Source: Pedobacter hartonius
GTDB lineage: Bacteria > Bacteroidota > Bacteroidia > Sphingobacteriales > Sphingobacteriaceae
Reading direction: 5' to 3'
DNA: 64,000 nucleotides
NCBI RefSeq assembly: GCF_900107535.1
Contig: NZ_FNRA01000006.1
Location: forward strand, 210,118 to 274,117
How positions within the stretch are numbered: the stretch's first letter is position 1; each line of letters starts with the position of its first letter. The notes beneath the pieces were generated by a model, which was given only the letters and a program-made list of their open reading frames with translations, did no database searches and was not told the origin of the DNA. The translations under genes were made by a program, and so were the position numbers. Shown here one piece after another: positions 18,319 through 27,672 of the stretch.

Positions 18319-19128
18319 TTAAGCCTTCTTCCAGTTGGTATCCGAAGCTTTTTGCAGGATAGCCGAAAAATCTGTTCTCGGAGGAAGATCCAGGTAGGGG
18401 TAGGTCACCTTGGAAAGATATAATCCCTGGGGATGGGCGGGTGTAATCAGTTCCGGTGTCTTTTTACTAATCAGATGGCTCTCAAATTCGTCTACACTAA
18501 GTATTCCTTTTCCTATTTTTAACAGCTGTCCCATGATAATACGGATCATCTTTCCCAAAAAACGATTGGAAGAGATCTGAAACCTGAGTTTTTCTCTCTT
18601 ATCATCTACCATCAGGCTCGCTGAGCGCACATAACACAATGTATGCTCATATTTGTCCGGATGGGTGCAGAAGGCGCGGTAGTCTTTGTACAGGGGCAGA
18701 AGGGCAACTGCCGCCTTCATTTCATCCCAGTTCAGTCCGTCAAGCAGGTAGTAGGAGCTCAACCCATTCAGGAAAGGGTCTTTGTAGGTATGTAAAAAAT
18801 AATCGTATGACCGCTGCACGGCGTCAAAACGGGCATGTGGCAATCCTTCCATAGGGATGACGTCGTACACGGCAATATTGAGCGGCAGCAGTTTGTTGAG
18901 CCTGAAGATCAGGTCAAAGTCCCAGGATTCTTCCAGATCCATGTGAAAGAAGAACTGACTGGCATGAACCTGTGCATCTGTTCTTCCGCAGCCGTTAATA
19001 GCTATCGTGGTCTTAAAGATCTGGCTAAGGGATTTTTCTATCACACCCTGCACGTTCATCACCGTAGCCTGTTTTTGCCATCCGTTGTATTGCAGGCCGT
19101 TGTAGCCAATATGTACGAAATATCTCAA
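18319..19128 (-). CDS. truA: tRNA pseudouridine38-40 synthase TruA
   Basis: A 269-residue pseudouridine synthase that modifies positions 38-40 of the tRNA anticodon arm. The catalytic Asp51 is in 'GCGRTDAQVHA'. The natural N-terminus (MRYFVHIGYNGLQY) requires a TTG start at 19126-19128; there is no ATG at this place, and an AAGGA sequence stands just ahead of it. The TTG begins 5 bp after the GH20 stop, so truA is expressed behind the hexosaminidase gene, an odd pairing of a secreted glycosidase with a tRNA modification enzyme. Confidence 0.94.
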   Translation of the reverse strand: MRYFVHIGYNGLQYNGWQKQATVMNVQGVIEKSLSQIFKTTIAINGCGRTDAQVHASQFFFHMDLEESWDFDLIFRLNKLLPLNIAVYDVIPMEGLPHARFDAVQRSYDYFLHTYKDPFLNGLSSYYLLDGLNWDEMKAAVALLPLYKDYRAFCTHPDKYEHTLCYVRSASLMVDDKREKLRFQISSNRFLGKMIRIIMGQLLKIGKGILSVDEFESHLISKKTPELITPAHPQGLYLSKVTYPYLDLPPRTDFSAILQKASDTNWKKA

Positions 19129-19132
19129 GTCC

Positions 19133-21100
19133 TTATCTTTTTCCTGCCCTTTTGTTCAGCTCGTCTACAGGCATGGTGATCATCCTGCCTGTAGGCTGTT
19201 TGCCCCTGTAGGTGATGACGCGCATCAGGCTTGCATCTTTAGGAACTGCCAGTTTCTCGGTATACTTAGGATAAAACCTGTCCGGGAACGAATTGTCAAA
19301 ACTGTAATAGATGTCAAGGCCGTCAATATCGGTAGTCAGTTCAACCATTACCTGTCTGTCGGCTGACCGGCTTGCCTTAAATACAGGATCATAAATACTT
19401 GGCGCATATTTCGTTTCCGCAATATCCATCCGTTTAAAATGCTCTTCCGTCTTCGCGATAAAGTTGGTCCAGTTTTTCTTCTCCTTTGGAGACCAAACCG
19501 ATTCAGCAATGGCAAAACCTCTTGGCCAGGTCATGTATTCCGCCTGGCGGATATTGTAGATCTGTTCGGACCATAGGTTACCCTGTCCTCCACGGATATA
19601 TTTAGGATCTGCTCCGGCAGGTACAGGGTCAAATTCATAGGTTTTGTTCAACCGGACGGTGTTATAAACTTTAGGTTCGGTGATCACGTCGCCCTGCATG
19701 AGGTCAAGATAAACATTCGCCTGCGGCGTCATGATCACTTCATGTTTAAAATGAGAAGCCTCCACTCCGAACTGGCTGCTTCTCCAGCTCATGATCCCTG
19801 CACTTGCAGGGATATCACTATTCATGATCTCGTCCCATCCCATGAATTTCTTGCCTTTTGATTCCACGATCTTCTGAACTCTTTTCTCAAAATAACCCTG
19901 TACCTGGCGCATATCCTTCAGGCCTTCTCTTTGCATCAGCGCTTTAACGGCATCACTTTTCTGCCAGAAGTTCTCCGGGGCTTCGTCGCCACCCATATGG
20001 ATATATTCGAAAGGGAAAAGTGCAGCAACCTGTGTGATCACCGTATCCAGAAAGCTGTATACTTTTTCATTAGCCGGACAAAGCGTATTGTCTAATAACG
20101 CAATCGGCGGAGCACCATGAGACCAGTCCATAATCTTTTCTCCCGAGCGGACACGGTAATTCACCGCAGCAGGGGTGCAGGAGAGCTCTGGATATGAAGC
20201 AACTGCCGCGAGGCTATGTCCGGGAACATCAATTTCGGGCATGATATCTACAAACCTGTCTTTGGCATACTGGATCAGCTCGCGGAGATCGTCCTGGGTA
20301 TAGAACCCACCGTAGCTGCGCGGCTCATCAGGGCCTGGTGTACTGAATGTTCCAAAGTCGCCCATTTTCTTAACGTTCCATGCACCTACTTCAGTGAGTT
20401 TGGGCAGGCCTTTGATTTCTATCCTCCAGCCTTCATCATCGGTAAGGTGCAGGTGGAGCAGGTTATATTTATAGCGTACCATGGCGTCAATGTATTGTTT
20501 TACTTCCTGTTTGGTAAAGAAGTGCCGCGCTACATCGAACATCAGGCCTCTCCATGGAAGGCGTGGATAATCCGTTACTTCTACACATGGGATCCTCCAG
20601 TCCACATCTTTGATCAGTTCTTTCGATTCTATCTCTTTTGGTAACAGTTGCAGCAGGCTTTGTACACCATAGAACAGCCCTGCTATTTTATTCGCTTTAA
20701 TTACGATCAATGTTGGCGTAACGGAGATCTGATAACCTTCGTTGCCCAATGTTTGGTTTGCTTTCGGGTTCAGCATCAGCCTGATGGTTGCCGCTGCGGA
20801 GGTATTGGTATATTCAGACACAAACTTACCTGTTGGAACGGAAAGTTTTTCTTTCAGATAATCTATCACTTGTTTCATTTCAGGCGAAGCCAGAATGATT
20901 ACATTATCAGGAAGGGTAAAATGACCACTTGTTCTGAGCAGCGATACCGGTTCCGGAATAATCGCAAATTCCGGCGGTCGGTTTGTTAAAACGGCATTGC
21001 TATCTGCCACTGAAATATTGGTGTTTCCAGATCCCATTTGTTGACTATATGCGCTTGTGTAAAAAATAAAACAGCATATAAAAGTTACGGATTTATTCAT
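19133..21100 (-). CDS. Secreted beta-N-acetylhexosaminidase, GH20
   Basis: A 655-residue exported exo-hexosaminidase. A Sec signal peptide occupies residues 1-19 (…FYTSAYSQ). A GH20b-type N-terminal domain spans about 45-175 and the catalytic TIM barrel about 178-525. The catalytic pair Asp372-Glu373 lies in 'HMGGDEAPE' (substrate-assisted mechanism). The last ~75 residues resemble the chitobiase C-terminal/Fn3-like module ('IDGLDIYYSFDNSFPD'). It would remove terminal GlcNAc or GalNAc from chitin-derived or host glycans in the periplasm or at the surface. It precedes truA by 4 bp. Confidence 0.94.
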   Translation of the reverse strand: MNKSVTFICCFIFYTSAYSQQMGSGNTNISVADSNAVLTNRPPEFAIIPEPVSLLRTSGHFTLPDNVIILASPEMKQVIDYLKEKLSVPTGKFVSEYTNTSAAATIRLMLNPKANQTLGNEGYQISVTPTLIVIKANKIAGLFYGVQSLLQLLPKEIESKELIKDVDWRIPCVEVTDYPRLPWRGLMFDVARHFFTKQEVKQYIDAMVRYKYNLLHLHLTDDEGWRIEIKGLPKLTEVGAWNVKKMGDFGTFSTPGPDEPRSYGGFYTQDDLRELIQYAKDRFVDIMPEIDVPGHSLAAVASYPELSCTPAAVNYRVRSGEKIMDWSHGAPPIALLDNTLCPANEKVYSFLDTVITQVAALFPFEYIHMGGDEAPENFWQKSDAVKALMQREGLKDMRQVQGYFEKRVQKIVESKGKKFMGWDEIMNSDIPASAGIMSWRSSQFGVEASHFKHEVIMTPQANVYLDLMQGDVITEPKVYNTVRLNKTYEFDPVPAGADPKYIRGGQGNLWSEQIYNIRQAEYMTWPRGFAIAESVWSPKEKKNWTNFIAKTEEHFKRMDIAETKYAPSIYDPVFKASRSADRQVMVELTTDIDGLDIYYSFDNSFPDRFYPKYTEKLAVPKDASLMRVITYRGKQPTGRMITMPVDELNKRAGKR

Positions 21101-21192
21101 AAAAAGAAAAGGAGTTTTGGTCTTTGAGCCCTGTAAAAGGTTGCAATTTAGTAAAATGTGGATAAATAAGGAGTTTCTGTGGAGAGTTTAAC

Positions 21193-22590
21193 TTATTTTA
21201 ATGCATCGAGCACACGGAATAACTTTGGATTGATCCCGCTGCCTGAATAGTTGTTGATAATGATGACAATTACATATTTATTGCCGTTGCCTGCCGTGTA
21301 ATAACCAGCAAAAGCAGAAACGTCGTTGATGGTACCGCTTTTTAATTTCATCCCGTTATTCTCCGGAAGAGATTTGTAAAAATCAGGGAACCAGTCTTCT
21401 TTTTGCGACTGGAAAAGGATGCTGGCCATAGCTGCGGCAGTTACCCTTGTGGCGGGAGAGAGGCCACTTCCGTCAATAATGTTCAGTGCGTTTTTGTCGA
21501 GTCCCCTGCCCGACCAGTACCTGATCTCTACATCCGCACCATTGCCCGTAGTGGCTTCCCTGCCGGCTTTCCAGGCGATGGTCCTCAGCAGATGCTCGGC
21601 ATACAGGTTTACGCTTTTCTTGTTCAGCCAGAAAACGATCTCTGCCAGTGAAGGAGAGCTGATCGTGCTCAGCTTCTGAACAGCCTGAGGCAGCGGAAGG
21701 CTTGCCGCACTTAGCTGTCTGGAGGTAGTTGCTGTATTGCTGACGCTGATGCCGGATTTTTCCAGCGTATCCTGCAGGCGGAATGCTGCATCAAAGGCAG
21801 GGTCAGGCAAGGCCACTGAAATTCCTGTTTTTTGAATGCCTGCTGCCCAGCTTCCCCGCAGGTAGGCAATCGTACTGAGTGGCGGAAGATAGGCATAAGC
21901 CCTGTCGCCACTGCCTGCTTCGCCAACTTTCAACTCATTCACAATCGTCAGATAGGGCATCGCAGGTACTGTTCTTAAAACGGAAACAGCATTGTTTGCA
22001 CGCAGCTTGATATCAAACTGATTTTCCCTCCAGCTGAGTGCGGACGGGCCGGCACCAAAGTAATTGCCCATATCCTGCCAGGTCCATCCTTCGGGAGTGC
22101 TTTGTGTTCCCCAAAGGTGATCGTCACCAATGATCTTTCCCTCTATCTTTTTTATCCCTGCGGCTTTAAGCGCTGCGACCCATTGATTGAGCACTACATT
22201 CTCTTTGCTGCTGTCATATCTCCAGGAGGCCAGGGTAGGATCTCCGCCACCGGTAATGATTACATCTCCTTTAAGGGTGCCGTCCGCGCCAATACTGCCG
22301 CTATAGCCCAGTGTGGTTTGGTAACGGAAATCTTTCCCCAACAGGGAAAATGCTGTGGCAGCTGTAATTGTCTTGAGCGTGGAAGCCGTGGCAAGGCCGA
22401 TGTTTTCATTCTTCGCATACACCTGCTTTCCCGTGTTTGCATCTAAAACGCAAATGGAGCAGACCGCATATTTCGCCTGTGGGTCTTCCAGTAAGTTGTT
22501 GAAGGATTGTGCAAGCCTTTGAGCGGAGCTTTGTGCAAAACAAAAGCTGTGCGACAGCATAAAAAGGGATACCAGGGATCTTTTTAACAT
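21193..22590 (-). CDS. dacB: D-alanyl-D-alanine carboxypeptidase/endopeptidase, PBP4 family (peptidase S13)
   Basis: A 465-residue periplasmic penicillin-binding protein with a signal peptide (cleavage after CFAQ, residue ~20). The active-site motifs are all visible: SxxK as Ser70-Thr-Leu-Lys73, the SxN-equivalent 'DGSGLS' in the second half, and KSGT ('KLKSGTIND') near the C-terminus. The large insertion between the first and second motif is typical of S13 enzymes. It trims or opens peptidoglycan cross-links. It follows asd by 84 bp, with a terminator-like hairpin between them. Confidence 0.93.
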   Translation of the reverse strand: MLKRSLVSLFMLSHSFCFAQSSAQRLAQSFNNLLEDPQAKYAVCSICVLDANTGKQVYAKNENIGLATASTLKTITAATAFSLLGKDFRYQTTLGYSGSIGADGTLKGDVIITGGGDPTLASWRYDSSKENVVLNQWVAALKAAGIKKIEGKIIGDDHLWGTQSTPEGWTWQDMGNYFGAGPSALSWRENQFDIKLRANNAVSVLRTVPAMPYLTIVNELKVGEAGSGDRAYAYLPPLSTIAYLRGSWAAGIQKTGISVALPDPAFDAAFRLQDTLEKSGISVSNTATTSRQLSAASLPLPQAVQKLSTISSPSLAEIVFWLNKKSVNLYAEHLLRTIAWKAGREATTGNGADVEIRYWSGRGLDKNALNIIDGSGLSPATRVTAAAMASILFQSQKEDWFPDFYKSLPENNGMKLKSGTINDVSAFAGYYTAGNGNKYVIVIIINNYSGSGINPKLFRVLDALK

Positions 22591-22611
22591 ATTTTCAGGA
22601 TAGTCTTTAAC

Positions 22612-22655
22612 TAAAATGTGGTTTAAACATAGCCATAGCTATATTTAAACCACAT
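22612..22655 (-). terminator. Long hairpin between asd and dacB, probable asd terminator
   Basis: An 18-bp stem (22616-22633 with 22638-22655) around the loop CATA. The one non-complementary position is a G-U wobble in the minus-strand RNA. TTTTAG follows on the minus strand. It starts 20 bp after the asd stop and ends 25 bp before the dacB start, so it may also insulate dacB. Confidence 0.6.
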
Positions 22656-22674
22656 CAGTATCAAAATGATCTTT

Positions 22675-23667
22675 TTAGATCAGTTCTTTTTGCAACAGGA
22701 ATTCTGCGATCTGTACTGCATTTGTTGCTGCACCTTTACGCAGGTTATCTGCCACGATCCACATATTCAGCGTATTTGGCATTGATTCGTCTCTTCTGAT
22801 GCGACCTACAAATACCTCATCTTTTTCATGTGCATCTTTAGGCATCGGATATTTAAGGTTATCGATGTCGTCCACCAAAATGATCCCCTGCGTTTTTTCC
22901 ATTAATGATTTCACATCAGCCACATCAAAATCATTTTCAAATTCGATGTTCACAGACTCGGAATGGCCTCCCATTACGGGAATACGTACTGTAGTAGCTG
23001 TTACTCGGATGCTCTCGTCGCCCATGATCTTACGGGTTTCTTTGATCATTTTCATTTCTTCCTTTGTATATCCGTTAGCTTCGAAAACATCGATCTGAGG
23101 GATCACGTTCAGGTCAATCTGGTATGGATAAGCCATAGGGCCGTCCAAAATACCTTTGCGCTCATTCATCATTTGCTCCACGGCTTTCACACCGGTACCT
23201 GTAACAGACTGATAGGTAGAAACTACCACGCGTTTTATCCTGTATTTATCATGCAATGGTTTCAAAGCGACTACCATTTGAATAGTCGAACAATTTGGAT
23301 TTGCAATGATCTTATCATCGATAGATAATTCATAGGCATTCACTTCTGGTACAATCAGCTTTTTAGATGGATCCATACGCCATGCGGATGAATTGTCTAT
23401 TACTGTTGTGCCTGCTTCAGCAAAAAGAGGGGCATATTTTAATGAAGTGCCACCCCCGGCAGAAAATAAAGCAATATCCGGTTTCATGGCAATTGCAGTT
23501 TCCATGTTAACCACCTTGAACTGTTTACCCTTAAAAGTGATTTCTTTACCTACACTTTTTTCTGATGCAACCGGGATTAATTCGGTCAGAGGGAAATTAC
23601 GTTCTTCCAGTACTTTTAACATTACAGTGCCTACTAAACCAGTGGCACCTACAACTGCGATTTTCAT
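22675..23667 (-). CDS. asd: Aspartate-semialdehyde dehydrogenase
   Basis: A 330-residue NADPH-dependent enzyme that reduces aspartyl phosphate, the branch point to lysine/diaminopimelate, threonine and methionine. The N-terminal Rossmann motif is 'VVGATGLVG', the catalytic Cys126 lies in 'NPNCSTIQ', and the acid/base His is in 'PVMGGHSESV'. Length is normal. The 260-bp region upstream is unusually structured (see hairpin at 23694 and inverted repeat at 23770), suggesting leader or operator control. The diaminopimelate link fits the next gene, dacB, which acts on peptidoglycan. Confidence 0.96.
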   Translation of the reverse strand: MKIAVVGATGLVGTVMLKVLEERNFPLTELIPVASEKSVGKEITFKGKQFKVVNMETAIAMKPDIALFSAGGGTSLKYAPLFAEAGTTVIDNSSAWRMDPSKKLIVPEVNAYELSIDDKIIANPNCSTIQMVVALKPLHDKYRIKRVVVSTYQSVTGTGVKAVEQMMNERKGILDGPMAYPYQIDLNVIPQIDVFEANGYTKEEMKMIKETRKIMGDESIRVTATTVRIPVMGGHSESVNIEFENDFDVADVKSLMEKTQGIILVDDIDNLKYPMPKDAHEKDEVFVGRIRRDESMPNTLNMWIVADNLRKGAATNAVQIAEFLLQKELI

Positions 23668-23693
23668 GATTAATTTATTTGATTTTTATGGTT

Positions 23694-23724
23694 ATGAAGC
23701 TGTCATCACAGATGACAGCTTCAT
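23694..23724 (-). promoter_or_regulatory. Perfect 14-bp hairpin in the asd leader
   Basis: ATGAAGCTGTCATC (23694-23707), loop ACA, GATGACAGCTTCAT (23711-23724): a perfect stem ending 26 bp before the asd ATG. No T-run follows on the minus strand, so it is not a simple terminator for asd. It could be an attenuator-type element, a roadblock/operator, or an RNA stability structure. Confidence 0.55.
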
Positions 23725-23769
23725 TGATTTGATTTTGTTTTCTAAGTTTTATGATAAACTATCAATTCA

Positions 23770-23795
23770 AATATGAGAAAAACTTTGCTCATATT
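23770..23795. promoter_or_regulatory. Inverted repeat overlapping a possible asd promoter
   Basis: AATATGAG (23770-23777) and CTCATATT (23788-23795) are perfect 8-bp arms 10 bp apart. They overlap CATATTTG (23768-23775, minus strand), which matches the -7 element at all but the first base. The arrangement looks like an operator over a promoter. The rest of 23796-23927 shows nothing clear. Confidence 0.3.
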
Positions 23796-23927
23796 CAGCT
23801 GATTTCCATGAAAAACCGTTTTTGTAGGGGAAATTTTATTGTAATTCATCAAAAGCTACCGGAATGGCAGGATAAGGGGGAGGAGGTAAGAGCTGGCAGG
23901 AATAATAGGTCCTGCCAGCAATATTAG

Positions 23928-24800
23928 TTACAAAATGCTTTTTTTGATATAGTCGGCACTTAGTTTAATACTTTTATAAGGATCCATAGAGAAGTTTTCC
24001 TGTTCCATGATCAGGTGTTGCAGGCCAGCCAGTTTTGCATTTTTATAGATGCTCTTAAAGTCGATCGTTCCGGTTCCTACTTCTGTATTGATGGTATTGT
24101 CCACTTTGTCCATGTCTTTCACATGCCACATCGGGAAACGACCCGGGAATTCCGTGAATAGTTTCACAGGGTCATTGCCCGATCTTACTACCCAGTAAAT
24201 GTCCATCTCAAATTGTACAAGATTTGGATCAGTTCCTTTCAGCATGATCTCATAACCTGTGGTATCGCCATATTTTACAAACTCAAAATTATGGTTATGA
24301 TAGCCCAGTTTAAGGCCTGCATCTTTACAGATCGCAGCGGCCTTGTTTAATTTATCGGCCATTACTTTCCAGTCGTCTTCAGTTTTTCTAAGGTTATCAC
24401 CCAGGTAAGGTACCGTGATATAAGTGCTACCGATCGTATTTGCTGCATCAATATAGGATTTCAGCTCTTCCTGGCTACCGTCAGTGAAATACATATCCAT
24501 TCCATAATGTCCGCTTGGTGCGGTGAGGCCATTTTCTGAAAGCAGTGCTTTAAAAGCCTTAGGATCTAGCCCCCAATAGCCATCTTTTGCTGAATAACCA
24601 AAAGTTTCTACCTCTTTATAACCTGCTTTTGCAACATTGGCAATGGTACCTTTTACATCTTTCGGTAGTTCAACCCTTAATGTATATAGTTGTAAGCCAA
24701 CAATTTTAGCGGGAGCGGCAAACGCAAAGGACGGTGCAACAGCGGCACCGGCAGCAGCAATTCCTGCAATTTTAATAAAATCTCTTCTTGAATTCTTCAT
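23928..24800 (-). CDS. Tat-exported sugar phosphate isomerase/epimerase-like TIM barrel (copy A)
   Basis: A 290-residue xylose-isomerase-like TIM-barrel protein. The N-terminus is a twin-arginine signal ('SRRDFIKIAGIAAAGAA', cleavage near FAFA). Metal-site motifs are visible: 'GYHNHNFEF', 'FEMDIYW', 'MWHVKDMD' and 'MEQE'. Family members isomerise, epimerise or, in 3-keto-glycoside pathways, eliminate or hydrate keto sugars; the exact reaction is unknown. It is closely similar along its length to the gene at 34353-35267 ('GHYG/GHYN', 'EVGTGTIDFKSI/EVGTGSIDFKSI'). It is the last gene of the sugar cluster, 10 bp behind the next TIM-barrel gene. Confidence 0.85.
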   Translation of the reverse strand: MKNSRRDFIKIAGIAAAGAAVAPSFAFAAPAKIVGLQLYTLRVELPKDVKGTIANVAKAGYKEVETFGYSAKDGYWGLDPKAFKALLSENGLTAPSGHYGMDMYFTDGSQEELKSYIDAANTIGSTYITVPYLGDNLRKTEDDWKVMADKLNKAAAICKDAGLKLGYHNHNFEFVKYGDTTGYEIMLKGTDPNLVQFEMDIYWVVRSGNDPVKLFTEFPGRFPMWHVKDMDKVDNTINTEVGTGTIDFKSIYKNAKLAGLQHLIMEQENFSMDPYKSIKLSADYIKKSIL

Positions 24801-24810
24801 AGTTAATAGT

Positions 24811-25695
24811 TTATTGGTCGCATATCGTGATCGCTTTTCTCAGGGAGGCAAGCTTATCTTCCTGCTTAGGAATAAACTCCTGTGCGATATACCCTTTGAA
24901 TCCTGTTGCCAGGATAGCTTTGATGATTGCAGGATAATACAATTCCTGCGTTTCGTCTATTTCATTTCTTCCGGGAACTCCCCCGGTGTGATAATGTGCA
25001 ATATAAGGATGGAAGGTCTGGATATTCCTGATCACATCACCTTCATCAATCTGCATATGGTAAATATCGTACAGTAGTTTAAAGTTTTCAGAGCCCAGTC
25101 TTTTTGCCAGTTCTGCGCCCCATGCGGTATGGTCACACTGGTAATCCTCGTGGTTCACCTTGCTGTTCAGCAATTCCATCACAAGCACTACACCATGTTT
25201 TTCTGCCAGTGGCATTAGCTGTTTCAGTCCTTCCACACAGTTCTTCAATCCTGTTTCGTCATCCTTGCCCCTGCGGTTCCCGCTAAAGCAGATCAGATTT
25301 TTATAACCTGCCTTTGCCACCAGGGGGATCATTTTACTGTAGTTCTCTATCAGTTTAGGATGGAATGCCGGATCGTTAAAACCGTCCACTAAATTAATCT
25401 CCGCGCCGTTACACATGGAAGAGTATAATCCGTATTTTTTCAGTGTAGGCCATTCGGAGGGGCCAACCAGGTCGATGGCTTTCAACCCCATATCTTTTCC
25501 TGCTGCGCATAGTTCATCCAGCGGTATACCGCTATAACACCAGCGGCATACGGAATGGTTTACATTTCCTTTTAGTGCTTTACCTGTAGTTTCTTTTTCC
25601 ATAGCAAGTCCCGGAATTGCCGCTGAGGCACTGAGTACAGCGGTGCCGGCGATAATGGTTTTTAACATTTTCCTGCGGCTTTGTTCTGATCCCAT
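24811..25695 (-). CDS. Exported hydroxypyruvate-isomerase-like TIM barrel
   Basis: A 294-residue TIM-barrel protein of the hydroxypyruvate isomerase/sugar phosphate isomerase family. The N-terminus carries a twin-arginine type signal ('SRRKMLKTIIAGTAVLSASA'). Metal-binding segments are 'VLVMELLNSKVNHEDY', 'LLYDIYHMQIDEGD', 'HYHTGGVPGRNEID' and 'AQEFIP', with Glu, Asp, His and Glu in the expected places. Cluster context suggests it acts on a keto sugar rather than hydroxypyruvate. The MFS transporter gene ends 2 bp upstream. Confidence 0.85.
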   Translation of the reverse strand: MGSEQSRRKMLKTIIAGTAVLSASAAIPGLAMEKETTGKALKGNVNHSVCRWCYSGIPLDELCAAGKDMGLKAIDLVGPSEWPTLKKYGLYSSMCNGAEINLVDGFNDPAFHPKLIENYSKMIPLVAKAGYKNLICFSGNRRGKDDETGLKNCVEGLKQLMPLAEKHGVVLVMELLNSKVNHEDYQCDHTAWGAELAKRLGSENFKLLYDIYHMQIDEGDVIRNIQTFHPYIAHYHTGGVPGRNEIDETQELYYPAIIKAILATGFKGYIAQEFIPKQEDKLASLRKAITICDQ

Positions 25696-25697
25696 GA

Positions 25698-26948
25698 TTA
25701 GGCGTTGTTTAATTGAGTGTCCGAAATTCCTTTGTTTTTATCATTAAAGAAGAGCGAAAAGATCAGGAATACAGCCAGCGCGATTCCCGCAGGAATGATC
25801 CACACCATTTTCCAGTCGATAGATCCGTCTGTCAATTTATAATTGTCAGTGATCATGCCTGCAACTTCAAATCCGATCAGCATTCCTACACCATAGGTGG
25901 CCAGCGTGATTAAACCCTGTGCGGCGCTTTTGTATTTGTCGCCCGCCCTAGAATTGGTATAGATCTGTCCTGATACGAAAAAGAAATCGTAACAAACGCC
26001 ATGCAGTGCAATACCGATGATCAGCATGAAGCTCAGCTCACCTGCATTTCCGTAAGCGAATAAAGCATACCGAATGGCCCAGGCAATCATACCCACCAAT
26101 ATGGTGATTTTAAACCCGAAACGTTTAAAGAAAACCGGGATCATCAACAGGAAGAGCGCTTCAGATACCTGACCAATTGCCATTTTCCCTGTAGGCCCCG
26201 CTACACCGATGCTCGACAGGAAAGGGTGTGCATTCTGGTAATAAAAGGCCAGTGGGATACAGATCAGGATTGCAGAGATAAAGAATACAGCAAAGTTTCT
26301 GTCTTTCAGCAGGCTCAATGCGTCCAGTCCCAGGATATCAGAAAGCGTAACCTTTTCATCTTTCGATACTTTTGGCGGCGTTTTAGGCAGTGCAAAGCTG
26401 AACAGGCCCAGCAATGCCGAAGCGATTCCGGCCATCAGGAAGGTGTTTTTTAATAAGCCCGAGCTCAGTCCTTCGGCTGAATCCCATAAGAACAGGTAGC
26501 TGATGAACAGTCCGGCTACGATCCAGCCAATAGTTCCCCAAAATCTGATGTTTGAAAATTCTTTTTCCGCATCTTTCATCTGATTGAATGCAACAGAATT
26601 TACCAGTGCCAGGGTAGGCATGAAAAGGATCATATAACCCAGGACATAAGGATAGAAAGCATCCACATTTGTTGCGCTGTACATTTGATACATCAGGATA
26701 GCCCCGATAATATGCAGTACCCCCAATATCTTTTCAGCATTGAAGAACCTGTCGGCAATGAGGCCAATAATAAAAGGTGCAATGATTGCCCCCCATGACT
26801 GGGTGGAGAAAACTGCAGCCGTTTGGGAGCCTGTAGCAGATAGGTTTTTTTCTAAAAATGTACCCAGTGTAACAAACCATGATCCCCAGATAAAAAACTC
26901 CAGGAACATCATCAGTGATAACTTGATTCGGGTATTTACATTCATCAT
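25698..26948 (-). CDS. MFS transporter, nucleoside:H+ symporter-like
   Basis: A 416-residue membrane protein with about 12 hydrophobic segments. The N-terminal part ('LEFFIWGSWFVTLGTFL', 'GAIIAPFIIGLIADRFF') matches the nucleoside permease (NupG/XapB) branch of the major facilitator superfamily. Many Bacteroidota members of this branch sit in sugar clusters like this one, so it may import a keto sugar or glycoside instead of nucleosides; this is inference. Two adjacent ATG codons could start it. It is 2 bp ahead of the TIM-barrel gene and 16 bp behind DUF1080, firmly inside the operon. Confidence 0.85.
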   Translation of the reverse strand: MMNVNTRIKLSLMMFLEFFIWGSWFVTLGTFLEKNLSATGSQTAAVFSTQSWGAIIAPFIIGLIADRFFNAEKILGVLHIIGAILMYQMYSATNVDAFYPYVLGYMILFMPTLALVNSVAFNQMKDAEKEFSNIRFWGTIGWIVAGLFISYLFLWDSAEGLSSGLLKNTFLMAGIASALLGLFSFALPKTPPKVSKDEKVTLSDILGLDALSLLKDRNFAVFFISAILICIPLAFYYQNAHPFLSSIGVAGPTGKMAIGQVSEALFLLMIPVFFKRFGFKITILVGMIAWAIRYALFAYGNAGELSFMLIIGIALHGVCYDFFFVSGQIYTNSRAGDKYKSAAQGLITLATYGVGMLIGFEVAGMITDNYKLTDGSIDWKMVWIIPAGIALAVFLIFSLFFNDKNKGISDTQLNNA

Positions 26949-26964
26949 ATTTGGTTTATATTGT

Positions 26965-27660
26965 TTAAAGTTCTTTGATCAGGATATTGCGGAACCATAC
27001 TTCGTTTTCGTGATCCTGTAATGATATTTTTCCGGAAGTGAATGTTCCGAATCCTTCCCACGAGGCAAATTTGCTGCCTGCAATCAGCGCTTTCCAGTTG
27101 GCGTCAAACTGGGTGGTAGAAACGATCTTCACGCCGTTCAGTATAAACTCCAGTTTCCCTTTGTTACTGATAATTTCAGCCGTGTTCCATTCTCCAACGG
27201 GTTTTACCGGTTCTGAAGTGCTTTTTACCAGGTCGTACAGGTCGCCCGCCCGGTGTTTAATGATCTTTCCATCCGGGTGGCCGTCGTTATCGATCACCTG
27301 CATTTCAGGGCCGGTACTATAGGTCTGGTGGTATTTTGCGGGATCTTCTTTGATGTGGAACAAGATACCGCTGTTTGAATTCGGTGCTACCTTCCAGTCA
27401 ATCTTCAGATGAAAATTTCCGTATTCCTTGTCGGTAACCAGGTCACCGGCATCTTCCTTTTTAGCTGCAGGGTCAAGGTGGAGCGTCCCATCCTCAACCT
27501 TCCAGCCCTGGCCGGCCAGGTTTCTTCCGTAAGTATGCCAGCCGGTAGTGGTTTTGCCATCAAATAACGGAACAAAACCTTTCTCTTTTTTTTGCGCGTT
27601 GCTGTTGCTGCTGATCATAGCTGTAAGGAGCAGTGCTGCTGATATCCTGTATAAGTTCAT
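26965..27660 (-). CDS. DUF1080 protein (3-keto-disaccharide hydrolase-type concanavalin-like fold)
   Basis: A 231-residue exported protein: Sec signal peptide (residues 1-22, cleavage after SNSNAQ), then one DUF1080 domain. Key family segments are 'FVPLFDGKTTTGWHTYG', 'FHLKIDWKVAPNSNSGILFH' and the C-terminal 'IKEL'. DUF1080 proteins adopt a jelly-roll fold and some have been shown to cleave 3-keto-glycosides. That fits the GMC dehydrogenase and Gfo/Idh genes here. It lies 12 bp after the Tat-exported oxidoreductase gene. Confidence 0.88.
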   Translation of the reverse strand: MNLYRISAALLLTAMISSNSNAQKKEKGFVPLFDGKTTTGWHTYGRNLAGQGWKVEDGTLHLDPAAKKEDAGDLVTDKEYGNFHLKIDWKVAPNSNSGILFHIKEDPAKYHQTYSTGPEMQVIDNDGHPDGKIIKHRAGDLYDLVKSTSEPVKPVGEWNTAEIISNKGKLEFILNGVKIVSTTQFDANWKALIAGSKFASWEGFGTFTSGKISLQDHENEVWFRNILIKEL

Positions 27661-27672
27661 CTTTTTAAGTAT

